Below are positions 11,278 to 23,470 of a stretch of DNA of 64,000 nucleotides, piece after piece. Numbering within the stretch: the stretch's first letter is position 1; each line of letters opens with the position of its first letter. This stretch comes from Paraglomus occultum (Eukaryota; Glomeromycota; Glomeromycetes; Paraglomerales; Paraglomeraceae), in the NCBI GenBank assembly GCA_910592205.1, contig CAJVPJ010000012.1, positions 24,154 through 88,153 on the forward strand, read 5' to 3'. The notes under the pieces were generated by a model. It saw nothing but the letters and a program-made list of their open reading frames with translations, was not told the DNA's origin and searched no databases. The position numbers and the translations under genes were made by a program.

Positions 11278-14200
11278 ATGATGATTGGACGTGCTGTGTT
11301 ATGGCGAAAAAAGTTGTTCAGTGGAGACAAAAGGTCATTCAAAAAGCAAGACATTTACGAACATTCTGTCGATGATTATTCTGCACAATCACCAAATCGT
11401 GGCACAAGTGTAGACAAATATAACATCATTGATGGTATATCCCAAACATCGCCTGAACGAATTTGCAATTATTCCAGTTTCACACGCTTGGATACTCAAC
11501 AAGATAACAGCAAATATCAATATCAAGACAAGTTTCCTCTAGGCAAATTTACTGACGACAAATTTCCTGTGTACAAGTGCGCCAATGTCAACCGACGAAT
11601 AACTAGAGCCTTCACTGATTCTGCGCTGAGCACCGCTATGAATAGCTCTCGCAGTAAAAAAGCGGACGACTCTAAGGCCAAACGTCATTCTGTCTCTCCG
11701 CGGAAATCAATCGTCTTATCAAACGACGTTGTCATAAATAGTATTGTCACCACCACCTCTCAGACTAACGGCACGTCTACCCCACATAAACATAAATTAG
11801 TAAATAATTCTCCGAAAAAGACTAGTTTTAAAAAGGAAGGTGCCGTGATGACCACCGAACCGGAAGACATTTCGGACGCTGAGAAAGAGACCATGCCGGA
11901 AGACACACATTCAAACGCTTATCCCGAGGAAATATTTGTAGACAAGTCTCTACAAGAGGGAACTCCACTTTTAAAAGTGTCTGCAAAGAAAAAAATGCAG
12001 AGAATTTTCAGAATCGACGTTGGTCAAGGGAGAATACTATGGGATTCTAAAAAGTCCGGTAAAGGTAAGCAGACGATTTAATCGACGCATGCACTTATCG
12101 TGGTTAATTCTATTCACACTAATTCGTTGCAATAAACAGTCAACATCGAAAATATCAAAGAGGTTCGTATAAAAGAAGCGGCGCGATCTTATCGCGAGCT
12201 GTTTAAAGTGAGCGTCGACTTTGAACCTCGGTGGTTTACCATAGTCTATGTTGAAGCCGGCAAGTATAAAACACTTCATCTGGTAGCGACAACGAAATCG
12301 GATTTCGAAAAATGGGTAGACACGCTCGAACGTCTATATTTCCAACGGCGAGATATGATGGGAGGACTCGGTCATCTGCGTAAAAGACAGTCCATATGGC
12401 TAAAACAGCATTGGAAGCAAGCTGATAAAGATGGAAATTCCAAATTAAGCTTTGATGAAGTAGTCAGATTATGTCGACAGCTAAACATTCATATGTCGAA
12501 AAGTGTGTTAAAGGCCAAATTTGATGTATGATAATAATATATATAGCTTGAATTCATTGTGAAAAAAAAACAAACAAACAAACTAACTTGGATCTAAATG
12601 ATAGGACGCAGACCGGAACAAAAATGGTTCTCTAGATTTTAAAGAATTTCAGCAGTTTGTAAAGTTCTTGAAGAAGAGAGACGAAGTAGAAGAACTGTTT
12701 ACGAAATTGGCCGGATTCAATAATGATGTGCTAGCATATGGGCAATTCAAAGAATTTTTGGCAAACGTTCAAAAGGTACTAAAAAATACGCTTTTGTTTT
12801 TTTACAAAACATTTATTAACTCGACAAACAACAATAATTTAGATGGCATTGACAGAAAAAGAATATCGCACGCTTTACCACAAATTCAGTGATAAAGAGC
12901 GTGCGGCAATGACTTTGGAAGGTTTCAACACTTTCCTCGTGTCAAGCGACAATTCCATATTCGCACCTGAGCATAGTAAAATCTTCCAGGATATGAATCA
13001 GCCACTATCTCATTATTATATTAACTCGTCACATAATACGTAAGTTGTTCGTAATATTTATTTCTCTATTTATACCAGGCTTGCTAAATACTTGTGTAAT
13101 TCTATAGATACCTACTTGGTCATCAGTTGAAGGGAGAATCATCGATTGAAGGCTACATACGAGCATTGCAACAGGGTTGCCGATGTGTCGAAAGTAAGTT
13201 TGCCTATATTTAGCGCATCGAATTTGTTTATTTGATATTGAGCCGATGCACTAATTCTCTCTCGTACATAGTTGACTGCTGGGATGGCACCGAAGGTCCA
13301 ATAGTAACGCACGGACATACTTTGTGAGCAATCGGAATTAATCCTTGACAATGTCTCTTTGAATAATTGTTTGCCCTTAACGTTCTGACATATTGCTTTC
13401 ATCTTAGCACATCCAAAATCCTATTTGCCGATGCTATAAATGCAATTCGTATATATGCATTCAAGGCGTCAAGTTATCCGTTAATACTCTCTCTCGAAGT
13501 ACATTGTAATGTTGAACAGCAGACACAAATGGCATCAATTATACGAAGTATGCTTGGTGAATATCTCGTTGATTGGTTTATATCAGACAGCGAGGTAGAA
13601 CTTCCCAGTCCTGCCGCACTTATGAATAAAATATTAATAAAGGTAATGATTATTCACAGTAGCGCCCACTCAGTAGATATTTTGTGCAGGAGTAAACTCA
13701 TAATGTGCGCGTTTTACCACAGGGGAAGAACATCCCACCCGGTCATGAAGACTCGGCGACAGAATCTGAATCAACGACAGAGTCCGGATCTGATGTTGAT
13801 TCGTCTAAAGGTAAAGCTTACTTAACGCTTTGGATATATATATTTTAGAACATATTTTGACTATGTATTTTATCGAATAGAATCCCAGGCTCGCTTAAAG
13901 AAACAGGAGAAGCTAAAGAAAAAACATAGACAACGCATAGCGCCAGCATTATCTGATCTCGTTAACTACTGTTCATCCGTGAAGTTCAAAGGATTTGATT
14001 ATCATCGTACGTTATCTTTTATTAGCATCATCAAACATTATTAGAACGAAGCGCTAATTCTTCTTTGCTTTTATAGACATCGAACCCTTCTATCACATGT
14101 CTTCCTTTTCGGAAAGAGTGTCTGCTCGACTCATTAAATCAGACAGAAAGAACTTTCTTCGACATAATGTACGACATCTTAGTAGAATATATCCGGCCGG

Positions 14201-15134
14201 ATTTCGAATAAATTCGTCAAACTATGAACCACAGCACCACTGGAACGCTGGAAATCAAATGGTGGCGCTCAACTGGCAAACGTTCGGTAAGCAGATAGTC
14301 GTTTGACTGATCGAGGTTGCTCGACGACTGTATAATGGCAACTTAATTTCAACAACCGTCTTTAATTTCACCGTTAGATCTTGGTATGCAAATCAATCAA
14401 GCAATGTTTATGGTGAATGGCAGATGTGGTTATATCCTCAAGCCAGAACGACTACGAAAATACGAATCCCTGACCACAAATGCATTGGCAACGACGACAA
14501 CGTGGAAATTGACAATAGAGGTGAGATCTCGCAAGACATGTGGCTCTCGCTATTACACCGCTTCATATGTTTTCTAATCACCGTAACGTCTCCATCTATC
14601 AGATAATATCAGGCCAGCAGTTACCAAAACCCAAAGAACAAACAAAAGGAGAAATAGTCGACCCCTTTGTTGAAGTCGAATTGTTAGTTCCTGGCGCAGA
14701 CGCTGTAAAATATAAAACAAAAACCGTTAACGATAATGGGTTTAATCCGATTTGGAAAGAAGCAGCCGATTTTACAATACATTTCAATGAGCTTAGTCTT
14801 GTATTTTTACGGTAAGCAACGATTTTGATGATTCGCGAGAGAATTAGTGAGACTTTTTGCTTAAATTGCTGGATCGAAAACTATAGATTTAGTGTATATG
14901 ACGAAGACGTTCGTACTAGTGAATTCATTGCGTCGTATTGTATTCCTGTTGCAAGTCTACAACCTGGTAAGAAACATTCCCTAAATATCATTTGTGACAG
15001 TTTTTACGTTTCAAACTTCTCAATTTCATTATTTTTTTCATTCAGGATATCGTAATGTCCCGCTAAATGATGCGAATGGAGAGCAATATCTGTTTACTTC
15101 TTTGTATATATGTTCATCTATATCTCGAATTTAA
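11278..15134 (+). CDS. PLC1: Phosphoinositide-specific phospholipase C, delta type
   Basis: Hydrolyses PIP2 to IP3 and diacylglycerol. Fourteen exons: 11278-12064, 12140-12525, 12605-12775, 12843-13039, 13108-13193, 13272-13323, 13408-13642, 13723-13810, 13881-14006, 14077-14286, 14378-14520, 14603-14811, 14887-14966, 15046-15134; 952 aa. A disordered N-terminus (1-225) precedes a PH domain (~230-340), EF-hands (loops [12 protein letters not shown] and [12 protein letters not shown]), the X box, an acidic linker, the Y box and a C2 domain (~830-950). The X-box catalytic set is intact: His and Asn in SSHNTYLLGH, Glu and Asp in EIDCWDG, His in THGHT, Glu in LSLEVHC. The Y box has SFSE and [18 protein letters not shown]. 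The Ca-binding EF and C2 loops suggest calcium control. An AATAAA lies at 15204, about 70 bases past the stop. Phosphatidylserine synthase follows 205 bp downstream. Confidence 0.96.
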
Positions 15135-15339
15135 TAGATATCTTAATTATTGTTTACGCCGGGATCTTGTATAGACTACTATTTGTGTGTAATTATTCTA
15201 ACTAATAAAAGAACTTGATGAGAACATTTAAGCATCATTTTCATGCTGTGTTACCAATATTGATAAATGCACGCATGTGCATAATAATAATAATAACAAC
15301 AATAAAGGATCTGACATTTAACTTTTTGGATTGGCAACC

Positions 15340-16193
15340 ATGACAGAACAAAAGAGTGAACAGATAACTAGAAAAGACGAAAGACACTCTGTGATAGAGG
15401 CCAAGCATTTCTCGTTGGTTAGGCAAGTTATTTATCAAGTATTGTTGAACAATTTCTTTAGTGTGTTAATTATAATAGCTTGTGTTCATACGTATTCCAA
15501 ACTATAAAGAAACTTCCATCTTGCTGATTTTATAACACTGGGAAATGGTTCATGTGGATCTTTCGCTATATTCGCGAATATGCAATATGTGGCCACGGAC
15601 GACATTAGCTACATTTGGCTCGGGATACTTCTCATTGCATGTGGCCTTTTCTTTGACGTTATGGATGGGAAGGTAGCAAGATGGAGGAAGAATTCTAGTA
15701 TTTTGGGACAAGAATTGGACTCGCTGGCTGACTTGGTAATGTCTTATCAATGCAACGTGTAATAGATTAACGCTGTTACAATTGCGACTTAATTGTAATC
15801 TCGGTTTTTCTTCGCGCATACTAGATATCTTTTGGCATGGCTCCAGCAACTTTAGCATTCGCAATTGGAATGCGTTCCTTCTTAGATGTTATCGTTCTTG
15901 CTGTATTCGTCTCGTGTGGCATTGCCCGACTTGCTCGATATAATGCGACAGTAGCTTCTATTCCCAAGGATTCTTCTGGAAAGATACAATATTTTGAAGG
16001 AACGCCCATTCCAATATCTCTTGTCCTTGTTACTGCTATCGCATTTTTCGCATATAATGAAAGACTGAATGACAATCTGCCCGGAGGGCTTTCTCATGTT
16101 GTGAATGGAGTTGAATTTCATCCGTTCGTTCTACTATATGCATTACTTGGAACTGGGATGGTTAGCAAAACACTAAAGATTCCGAAAATTTAG
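15340..16193 (+). CDS. CHO1: CDP-diacylglycerol-serine O-phosphatidyltransferase (phosphatidylserine synthase)
   Basis: Transfers phosphatidate from CDP-diacylglycerol to serine to make phosphatidylserine in the ER membrane. Three exons: 15340-15422, 15510-15735, 15825-16193; 225 aa. The CDP-alcohol phosphatidyltransferase signature D-x2-DG-x2-AR-x8-G-x3-D-x3-D is complete (DVMDGKVARW at its start, GQELDSLAD at its end) and spans the end of exon 2. Several hydrophobic helices follow (ISFGMAPATLAFAIGM, ISLVLVTAIAFFAY, FVLLYALLGTGMV), and the protein ends with SKTLKIPKI, as in fungal enzymes. The first intron uses a GC donor (AG|GCAAGT), which is the only splice that gives the family motif FSLVRNFHLADFITLGNG. 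The protein is slightly shorter than the yeast enzyme at the N-terminus. Confidence 0.95.
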
Positions 16194-16548
16194 GTTTCGA
16201 AAGTAAACCAAAGTGACATCTATCAAAAGTGAGTGATTTTAATTGACATTGATTTAATAAAAAAGAAAGTGACGTGACGAATAAAGAAGTGACTGTAATA
16301 AAAAAGAGAATAAAAAACTCAACTAAATAAAAAACTATATGAAAAAATTTGACAGAGTAAAGAAGCCTAACAAAATGACTGAACGAAAACGATGAATTCA
16401 ATAATTAAAAAAAAAAAAAAAAGGAAGATGAACGCATATTTACAGCTTATACCCCGCAAGTCTTACCAGAGAAATCTTGCCTATCAATAAATATGGTTAA
16501 AACAAAGAAAATCTTTACATCTACTTATGTTGCATACATCGGGGTTGA
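16194..16548. other. Convergent intergenic spacer with A-rich tracts
   Basis: Lies between the convergent 3' ends of the phosphatidylserine synthase gene and the SUN gene. It is strongly A-rich on the plus strand, with an uninterrupted A run near 16407-16421, and several AATAAA-like hexamers suit polyadenylation on the plus strand. No coding potential. Confidence 0.6.
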
Positions 16549-18435
16549 TCAAATATTCTTTTCTTGTTCATCCTCTGCATTCACGCCATGAACACGGAAG
16601 CGGTATAAACATGTATACATTGGATTATCCCAATTACTATTGATTTTCAAGAGAATTCCTTTGATAGGCTTTTTCAATCGCCGCGCACTCTCTGACAACT
16701 CGAACGTCTGCACAGGACGACCATTTATGTCATACCTAAATTGACCAAGAGGTACGTGGCTTGGAAGGGATCCGAGTTCAAATTTACCTCCTCCCGTGAT
16801 ACTTGCAATACTAGGATCTTTTAGATCTTCTATGGTGGCAGCGTCGGCATCGGTAACTAATTCTGACGGTCCAGGTTGGTCATCACGCTGTATGTTACCT
16901 CCATCGTCATCTATGAATCCCCAAACTTCAAAATCTTTAGGGGCGCTGCTCGCATCCGTTGTTGCATGTTTACTGATATGATCATATGTGACGGCTGTTG
17001 GGTATATTCGTCGACTAAGTAAAATCCCGAGTTGACCTTGATTGCCGGAGAATGGCCAGCATTGACCAACATGGGTATCAGGCAGGATGGCAGTAACTAA
17101 CACGATCGAAATATGGCAAAAACAAACAACTTAGTATAATAAACCGCAATATAATTCACAGTTGAGCGTAAGCGACATACCTGGAGGTTTCCCTCTCACT
17201 GTCCCGAAATTGACAGTTTGGGCAATCAATCTCTGAAATGTTGATTCTGGGTATAAAACGAATGTCCTCGATGTAATCGGCCCAATGATTTTGGCTCCAG
17301 CTGGACGCAGAGCATAATCAGTCTTGCCGACTAAATCATCCTCAAAAGCAGCCAATTTTTTTTTCATTATATCGCTCGTTTCGCTTCTTATCATACCTAT
17401 CACGTTATCATCTTTGATATCGATCGTTCTAGCAGAATCGTAGGCTTCCGAAAACTCTTGTGCTGCTTCATCTGTGAATCTACTCTTAATCTCAGCAGCA
17501 ACGAGAGCTCTAATGATTGTTCTTAAATGAGGACCCTTCATGTCGGCATCATCCTTGATGACGACCTGACGCGTCACTGCAGCAACTACAGCCCGCGAAA
17601 AAATTTCATCATCATAACCTGGAGAATGTCTACTAAGCAATTCAATTGGAGCATTGGAATTGGCAGTCCAAAGTAACCAAACAATAGATGCAATTGAAAT
17701 AATAGTAACGAGTATGCGACGTAGGCGAGATCGCTCATAACGTTGCAAATAAGGTGTATGCGATCGGTGTCTTAAACAAATTATTATAGTTTGCACTTTA
17801 TCTCGCCAAATACACAGTACGTTCAGCAGCCTGGGTGAACTGCTTATCGACTTGACTTGTTCGTCTCCTATTGGTTTATCATCAGACAAATCTTTGATCG
17901 TATTTTCCACAGGATCAGTCGGACGATTGGTTTTCTCGTTGCCATTTAAAAAAGTCTTTAGATCATCGTCATAACAACTTCTCACAGTTAGCTCACTCTG
18001 TGAGCGAACGTTGAATTTTGAGAAATCGTCTTCACGAGGCGTACGTGGGTAAATCGACCCCAAGTCCGAGTCGGTCTCGCCTGCAGACATGCTAATATCA
18101 GAAGATTATTGCATAAAAATTCGTTTGTTAAATGTACCGCGATCAAATAACATACTGGGAGTATACCTTGCTTTCAAACTGCATATAGTTTCTTCAGGCG
18201 AAAAACCTTTATATGTTTCTTCGGCCAACATACCCTCGTAATATGTCTTGAATTGTCTCAGGGGAGGAATATAATGTACACTCACAGGCTTGAGATCACT
18301 CTCTGTTTTGGACATAATTGGTATCCCGGAGCTTTCCTTACTCTTTGCATAATAACTCGAGTTGTCCGTAAACGAATGTTTATCCACCGGTTTATTCATA
18401 ATGTTCTGGTAGAATAAATTATCCTTGGTGTCCAT
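16549..18435 (-). CDS. SUN-domain nuclear envelope protein (Sad1-like)
   Basis: Three exons on the complement: 18167-18435, 17181-18091, 16549-17096; 575 aa. SUN proteins span the inner nuclear membrane and pair with KASH proteins to link chromatin or spindle pole to the cytoskeleton. A ~210-residue Ser-rich nucleoplasmic N-terminus is followed by one transmembrane helix (RRILVTIISIASIVWLLWT), a lumenal helical segment, and a C-terminal SUN domain. SUN hallmarks visible are VNFGTVRGKPP, then HVGQCWPFSGNQGQLGI, and PTAVTYDHISK, where the core Cys and the YDH motif contact the KASH partner. It ends with RFRVHG. I start at the first in-frame ATG (18435). Convergent with the phosphatidylserine synthase gene. 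Confidence 0.93.
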
Positions 18436-20314
18436 TTTTTCGTTTAAATTAAACAACCAAGAACTTCAACAATAATGTTTCATCCCCACCTTTTTTAACG
18501 CAATAATTTTCCCACCAAGAAACGCGGATTTCCCAGCTCTCACCATATAGAAACGCGTCGGTAAGATCTTGAAACACTCGGGTAGGTAACAAATGTCATG
18601 CATAAGGAGATTGGCACGAGGTCAATTGTCAGAAATAGAACGAGAAGATGCCACATGAGAATAATTCTTGGCTAAATTGAGGAAATGAAAATAATTGCTT
18701 ATCTCCGGGAGAATCTGGTATTTTATATTGGCACTTTTGACAAAGCCAAAGAGGGAAGACGGAACAATAGTTTTTTGCTTTGTTGACAGTATTCTGGTTA
18801 TTTGATTGATTGTTGTACTACATATACTATTTCGAAAACAATGCTCTTTGACTGCGCACATGGCAAATCGCGCATTACAAGGTTTAGTTACAAACACAAG
18901 AAACTTTATTACTCGTGTTAGTACGAGCGCAGTACTTTACGTGTCGGATCTCCCTAAATTTGCAATCTCATTAATATTAACAAATCGCAAGTAGCATTGC
19001 CTAATCCTAAGAACACAAACTCTCGTTCGGGAACTGATTTGAATACAGTGAAGCGAATATTACCGTTCACACTTACAGCGAAGACAATTTTTAAAATTTA
19101 TAGAAATTAAAGTAACATGTCACAATAGAAACTAAGCACCAAAGGTAATTAGAATATTTTGGTTTATGCATGAATATTAAGTATATGTCTTTATTAAACC
19201 ATAAGATTATACTATCGATACAATAACAACTCCAACTATTTAATACAGCTACATATTTGCTTTGACCTTGTTTCGTCCAGTAGTAGAAAAATGATACTGA
19301 ACGCTATCTATTTGAAAAGCAATCCCGACAGGAATGACCCAGAAACTCTTGTTAGTCAAAATCGGCCACCACTAACACATGACCATGAATAACGGATGCT
19401 TTGAAGACGTTTCTACAATTCAAAAGCATTTCCATGTTTGGAAATTAGCGATAACGCCTTGATGTGCGTTCTTACACCTAATCCGTAAGTTTATCAAAGC
19501 CATTTATATAAGTTATACCGTCATTGATTTCAACATAAAAAGCAAAAAAAGGCGGGGAAACTGTAACTTTACCCATCATGGTTCGCAATGTTGCTGTTAA
19601 CATATGCACAACTTTATTTAACGATGCAATAAGCTTTCATAGCGAGGCGTTTAACTAGATTCGATCTTCGTCTCACGTAGAAAATGCTCTGCACGAGCCA
19701 AATGCGTCCAGTAACACAATGCCACCGATCTTTGAACCATTATGGACCTGACCAGCGTAGATAGACTTTTTCTTAGCATGCAAAGTTTAACGAGACAGGT
19801 GGTTCAATAACTTGACATGTGTTTGGAGATTACGGCGATAAGGCCAGACTAGTATCCTAATTTTAGGTTAATCCAAGCAAAAGCCGACTGCAAGCAAATC
19901 GTGTATGACAGCTATTAGCCCGACTGCCGTCACCTAAGGCGTTCCCGATTTGGAATGTGTAACCCTGCATCATCATCGAACAAATAATTCCTGATTATCT
20001 GCTCATCTGGGCTTTTGGTTAATGCAGGTCTGATTGGGCGATCGACGATATTTCACTAATTATGGCCGGTGAGAAAAAAAATATCCAACCTTGCCAAAAA
20101 GTGATGGTGGATGTCACTCTCCCTACAATATGTCATAGTCATAACAGTCTAACTCTTTTTGTTTGCTATTACGTTGAATTGATTCGTGTGTGAATGTCCG
20201 TAATTACATTTATTATCCTGTGGTGGGACATTGGCTCTCCTAAGCACTTTATTATCGGGAAACTGCTCAATCCAAGTGTGCTTGCGAGGTGTGGAGCGAG
20301 AATAAGAAGGGAAT
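18436..20314. other. Intergenic region between divergent genes
   Basis: About 1.9 kb upstream of both the minus-strand SUN gene and the plus-strand kinase/Sel1 gene, so it should hold both promoters. Short open frames at 18622-18897 (minus) and 18806-18994 (plus) overlap on opposite strands and lack motifs. No RNA gene or repeat recognised. Confidence 0.6.
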
Positions 20315-22729
20315 ATGTCGAATAGGATTTTGATAAGGAAAAACAAAGTTACCTTGCCCAAACCTCCTTTGGTGATAGGCCGAGGAATTATGGGCGAGGT
20401 ATGTCTCGCGACGTTTCAAGGAAAGATGGTGGTCGTAAAGAAGAGTACTGTAATTATCCATTTAATAAGTCAGCATTAATTCTTTTCTATTGTTTTGCGT
20501 ACATGGCTTGTAAGTGTCGTAATAGAACTACGATACGTTTCCCTCTTCCTAATTTTATTATATTTTGCATTACAGAGGGAAATCGACGTGCTTCTTCAAG
20601 AATATAGCAATTACGCTAAATTACAGAAGCATAATAACATTCTCAAATTTTACGGAGTTATCAGAGATGACCGCCACTCGTTCTCTCTTGTGCTCGAATA
20701 TGCATCAAATGGCAATTTATCTTCGTATCTAAAAACGCATACAGTCTGTTGGGAATGGAAGGCACGAATATGTCGAGATATTTGTCTCGGGTTGATGCAT
20801 TGTCACGAAAACAACGTATTGCATTTTGACTTGAAGCCAGAGAACATTTTGTTGAACGAAGATTTAGTACCAAAGTTGTCTGATTTCGGTATATCGAAGA
20901 CAAAGAGCAAAATGGTGCTCGACCACCATAGTGCAGGGGGAACGTTGAATTATGTTGCTCCCGAGAGAGTGTGTAGGGATTTGAAGATGAGAGAATTTTT
21001 CGAAAAGTGAGTAATACATGAATACACATTATATAAAATGCGTGGATAGTAGTATATACATTCCAATTAATAATATCTTGTCATCACTGCTAACGTTCGT
21101 CATTTCTGTAGACATCCAAAGCTGTCAGACGTATATTCATTCGGATTAATTCTATGGTCTGGTAAGCATAACCATATATTTTATTATCAATATTTTATTT
21201 ACCGTGCATGCTAAACAGTTTACTTCACTACTCTAGTGGCAAAGGACGGAATACATCCATATGAGAATTTGTGCGATGACGAAATAAAGGAACAGAAACG
21301 ACATCAAGATTCTTCGATTCAACTGGTAGCGCAACTTCCGCAAAACACACCACCGGACTACTCTCAACTCATAATAAATTTGACAAAGTATGTCCCCAGT
21401 GAGAGGCTGGAACTTAGTATTGCTAGACTTGAATTAGAAGATCTTTATGACGATGATGACGGTAAGTCATTGCAAGAACGATTAGCCGGCGTCAAATAAG
21501 CAATGAGTTAATTTATAAATGTAATACGTTTTATGAAAACAGACGAGAATGATTTGCAAGAGGACGAAAGTTTAGGAATCGATCTTTATTGCTTAGAGGA
21601 GGACGATACTACCGTACATGAAATTGATAGCTACGCCGATACATCGACAAGTGAAGATTTTTCAGAATCAACTTATAGAACACTGACAGCAACACCTATC
21701 GATGATGACAGGCAAAGACATTCCATTGACACAACAGACGAAGATACGCGTAATTTCTTTTCCAGTATAACAAGCCCTAGATCGCCAGCGCCACACAGTA
21801 GGTCGGCGAGTATGTCTAGTGTCAAGTCATCGACTGAAAGCATCAGACAAAGATCCGTGATTATGCCTAAATCCCCAACTAACAGAAAACCAATGCGCAT
21901 AGAAATACCCCACGGGAATCTTCAAGACGGAATAGAAAACACTCCCACTAGCTCAATTGATGGAAAATCACAGCCAACTTTAACTTCATCACCAAGTTCA
22001 ATGCAGTCACCTCCGTTCGAAGCACTAGCCGACGAAAATAGACAAAAAAATATACAATTGATAGAAGAAATACTTGCTATAATGAAAGATTGGGAACGTT
22101 CAGGTGACGAAACAATGACCCTACGCCTGAAGCAACTTTGTGCTGATCGAGGTATCAGACCGGCCGAAGCACTCCATCTACTCATGTCAGATAGCAGTCC
22201 AACGAGTGATATATACTTTTTAATTGGGTACTTTAACGAATATGCGTTAGGCGAAGACAAGGATCCCGCGACAGCATTCCAGTACTATACAAAAGCAGCC
22301 GAACTGGGAGACGCACGAGCTGGAGTTTACCGCGGAATGTGTTATCGCAAAGGCGTCGGAGTAGATCCTAACCCAGTTAAAGCATTCGAATGCTTCCAGC
22401 GTGCTGCCGAAAAAGGATCGATGAGGGCTTTGCTCAATGTTGGCTGGTGTTGCGATCTTGGAGTCGGGACGACTGCTGATCCCTACACGGCGTTCAGATG
22501 TTTTATGGGTTGTGCCGAGCAGGGATATGATACTGCTCAAGTTAGAGTTGCTGTTTGTTACGAGAATGGTAGAGGGACTAGGAGAGATTACGAAAAAGCG
22601 TTAGAGTGGTATAGGAAGGCTGCCGAGAATGGACACGAAATGGCAAAACAGAGAATCGTAGAACTGTCAAAACTTATAAAACGTGGATATAGGAAACATC
22701 GAAAACATTTTTGGGTAAGTTTCCATTAA
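20315..22729 (+). CDS. Protein kinase fused to Sel1 repeats
   Basis: Five exons: 20315-20449, 20576-21006, 21112-21161, 21237-21461, 21543-22729; 675 aa. An N-terminal kinase domain has a glycine loop GRGIMGEV, VVVKK as the ATP lysine, a catalytic loop HFDLKPENILLN (Phe instead of Arg, non-RD), DFG and APE intact, and YSFGLILW further on. A Ser/Thr-rich acidic linker (~290-480) leads to about four Sel1 repeats (AFQYYTKAAELGDARA, AFECFQRAAEKGSMRA, AFRCFMGCAEQGYDTA, ALEWYRKAAENGHEMA), helical TPR-like repeats used for protein binding. Kinase-Sel1 fusions are a recurrent architecture in Glomeromycotina. The stop at 22729 follows a strong GTAAGT donor (22713), so an extra 3' exon is possible. Substrate unknown. 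Confidence 0.9.
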
Positions 22730-23470
22730 GGGGGGTATGCGGTTCGGTTGATTTTTCAAGCTCTTGAATGTAATGAATGAATTACGCTCATGGTAGCAGA
22801 CTTCTATTGGAGGGAAGAGAACGTCCTCATGCAATGTCTGATTCTTTCTTCCCATCATCTTTAAGGGGAGAAGTCTTTTTCGTCCGCCGAGATCCAGTAC
22901 AGTTTGACTTGTGCTGCAGACCCTGTTTTGTTTAAAATAGTTACATGTCATGTAAATTGTCATTGTTGTTATTATTGTCTCGATAGTCAAAAAATGTCAC
23001 ATTGAATTACAAAAGTAGCTTACCCATGGGTTTTATAAAAAATTGCGTTACATTCCAAAAAAATATATTAATAAAATTTTGTGTGGGGGAGAGACCAAAA
23101 GGCAAGGATACCCGCTTGGATATTGATCATTGAGAGACATGCTGCGCAATAATAGATTTGAAGACATATGTATTATTGTTAATAAAATTACAAATTAAAC
23201 ACAAGTTGACGTTCTAATTAGTGACAGAAAAACTAGAGCAGTAAATGAAGTCAGCGTTGATGCGCCGCGATAGCAAATTCTCCGTCGTGGATCGTACGCG
23301 TCTAAAATAATCGTACGCCATAATAACTGTGATTTAATACAAAATAGTAATAGGTGGTCAATTGTAAATACAACAAATGACGACGAGGCGCCCAGCCCGC
23401 ACGTCAACAATGGAGCCTTTTAACTATATCGCAGATCACATGGCGATCATCAATTGATAATCACCTTTCG
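22730..23470. other. Intergenic spacer
   Basis: About 740 bases between two plus-strand genes: the downstream flank of the kinase/Sel1 gene and the promoter region of the methyltransferase gene. Antisense open frames at 22667-22990 and 23195-23410 have no motifs. Confidence 0.6.
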
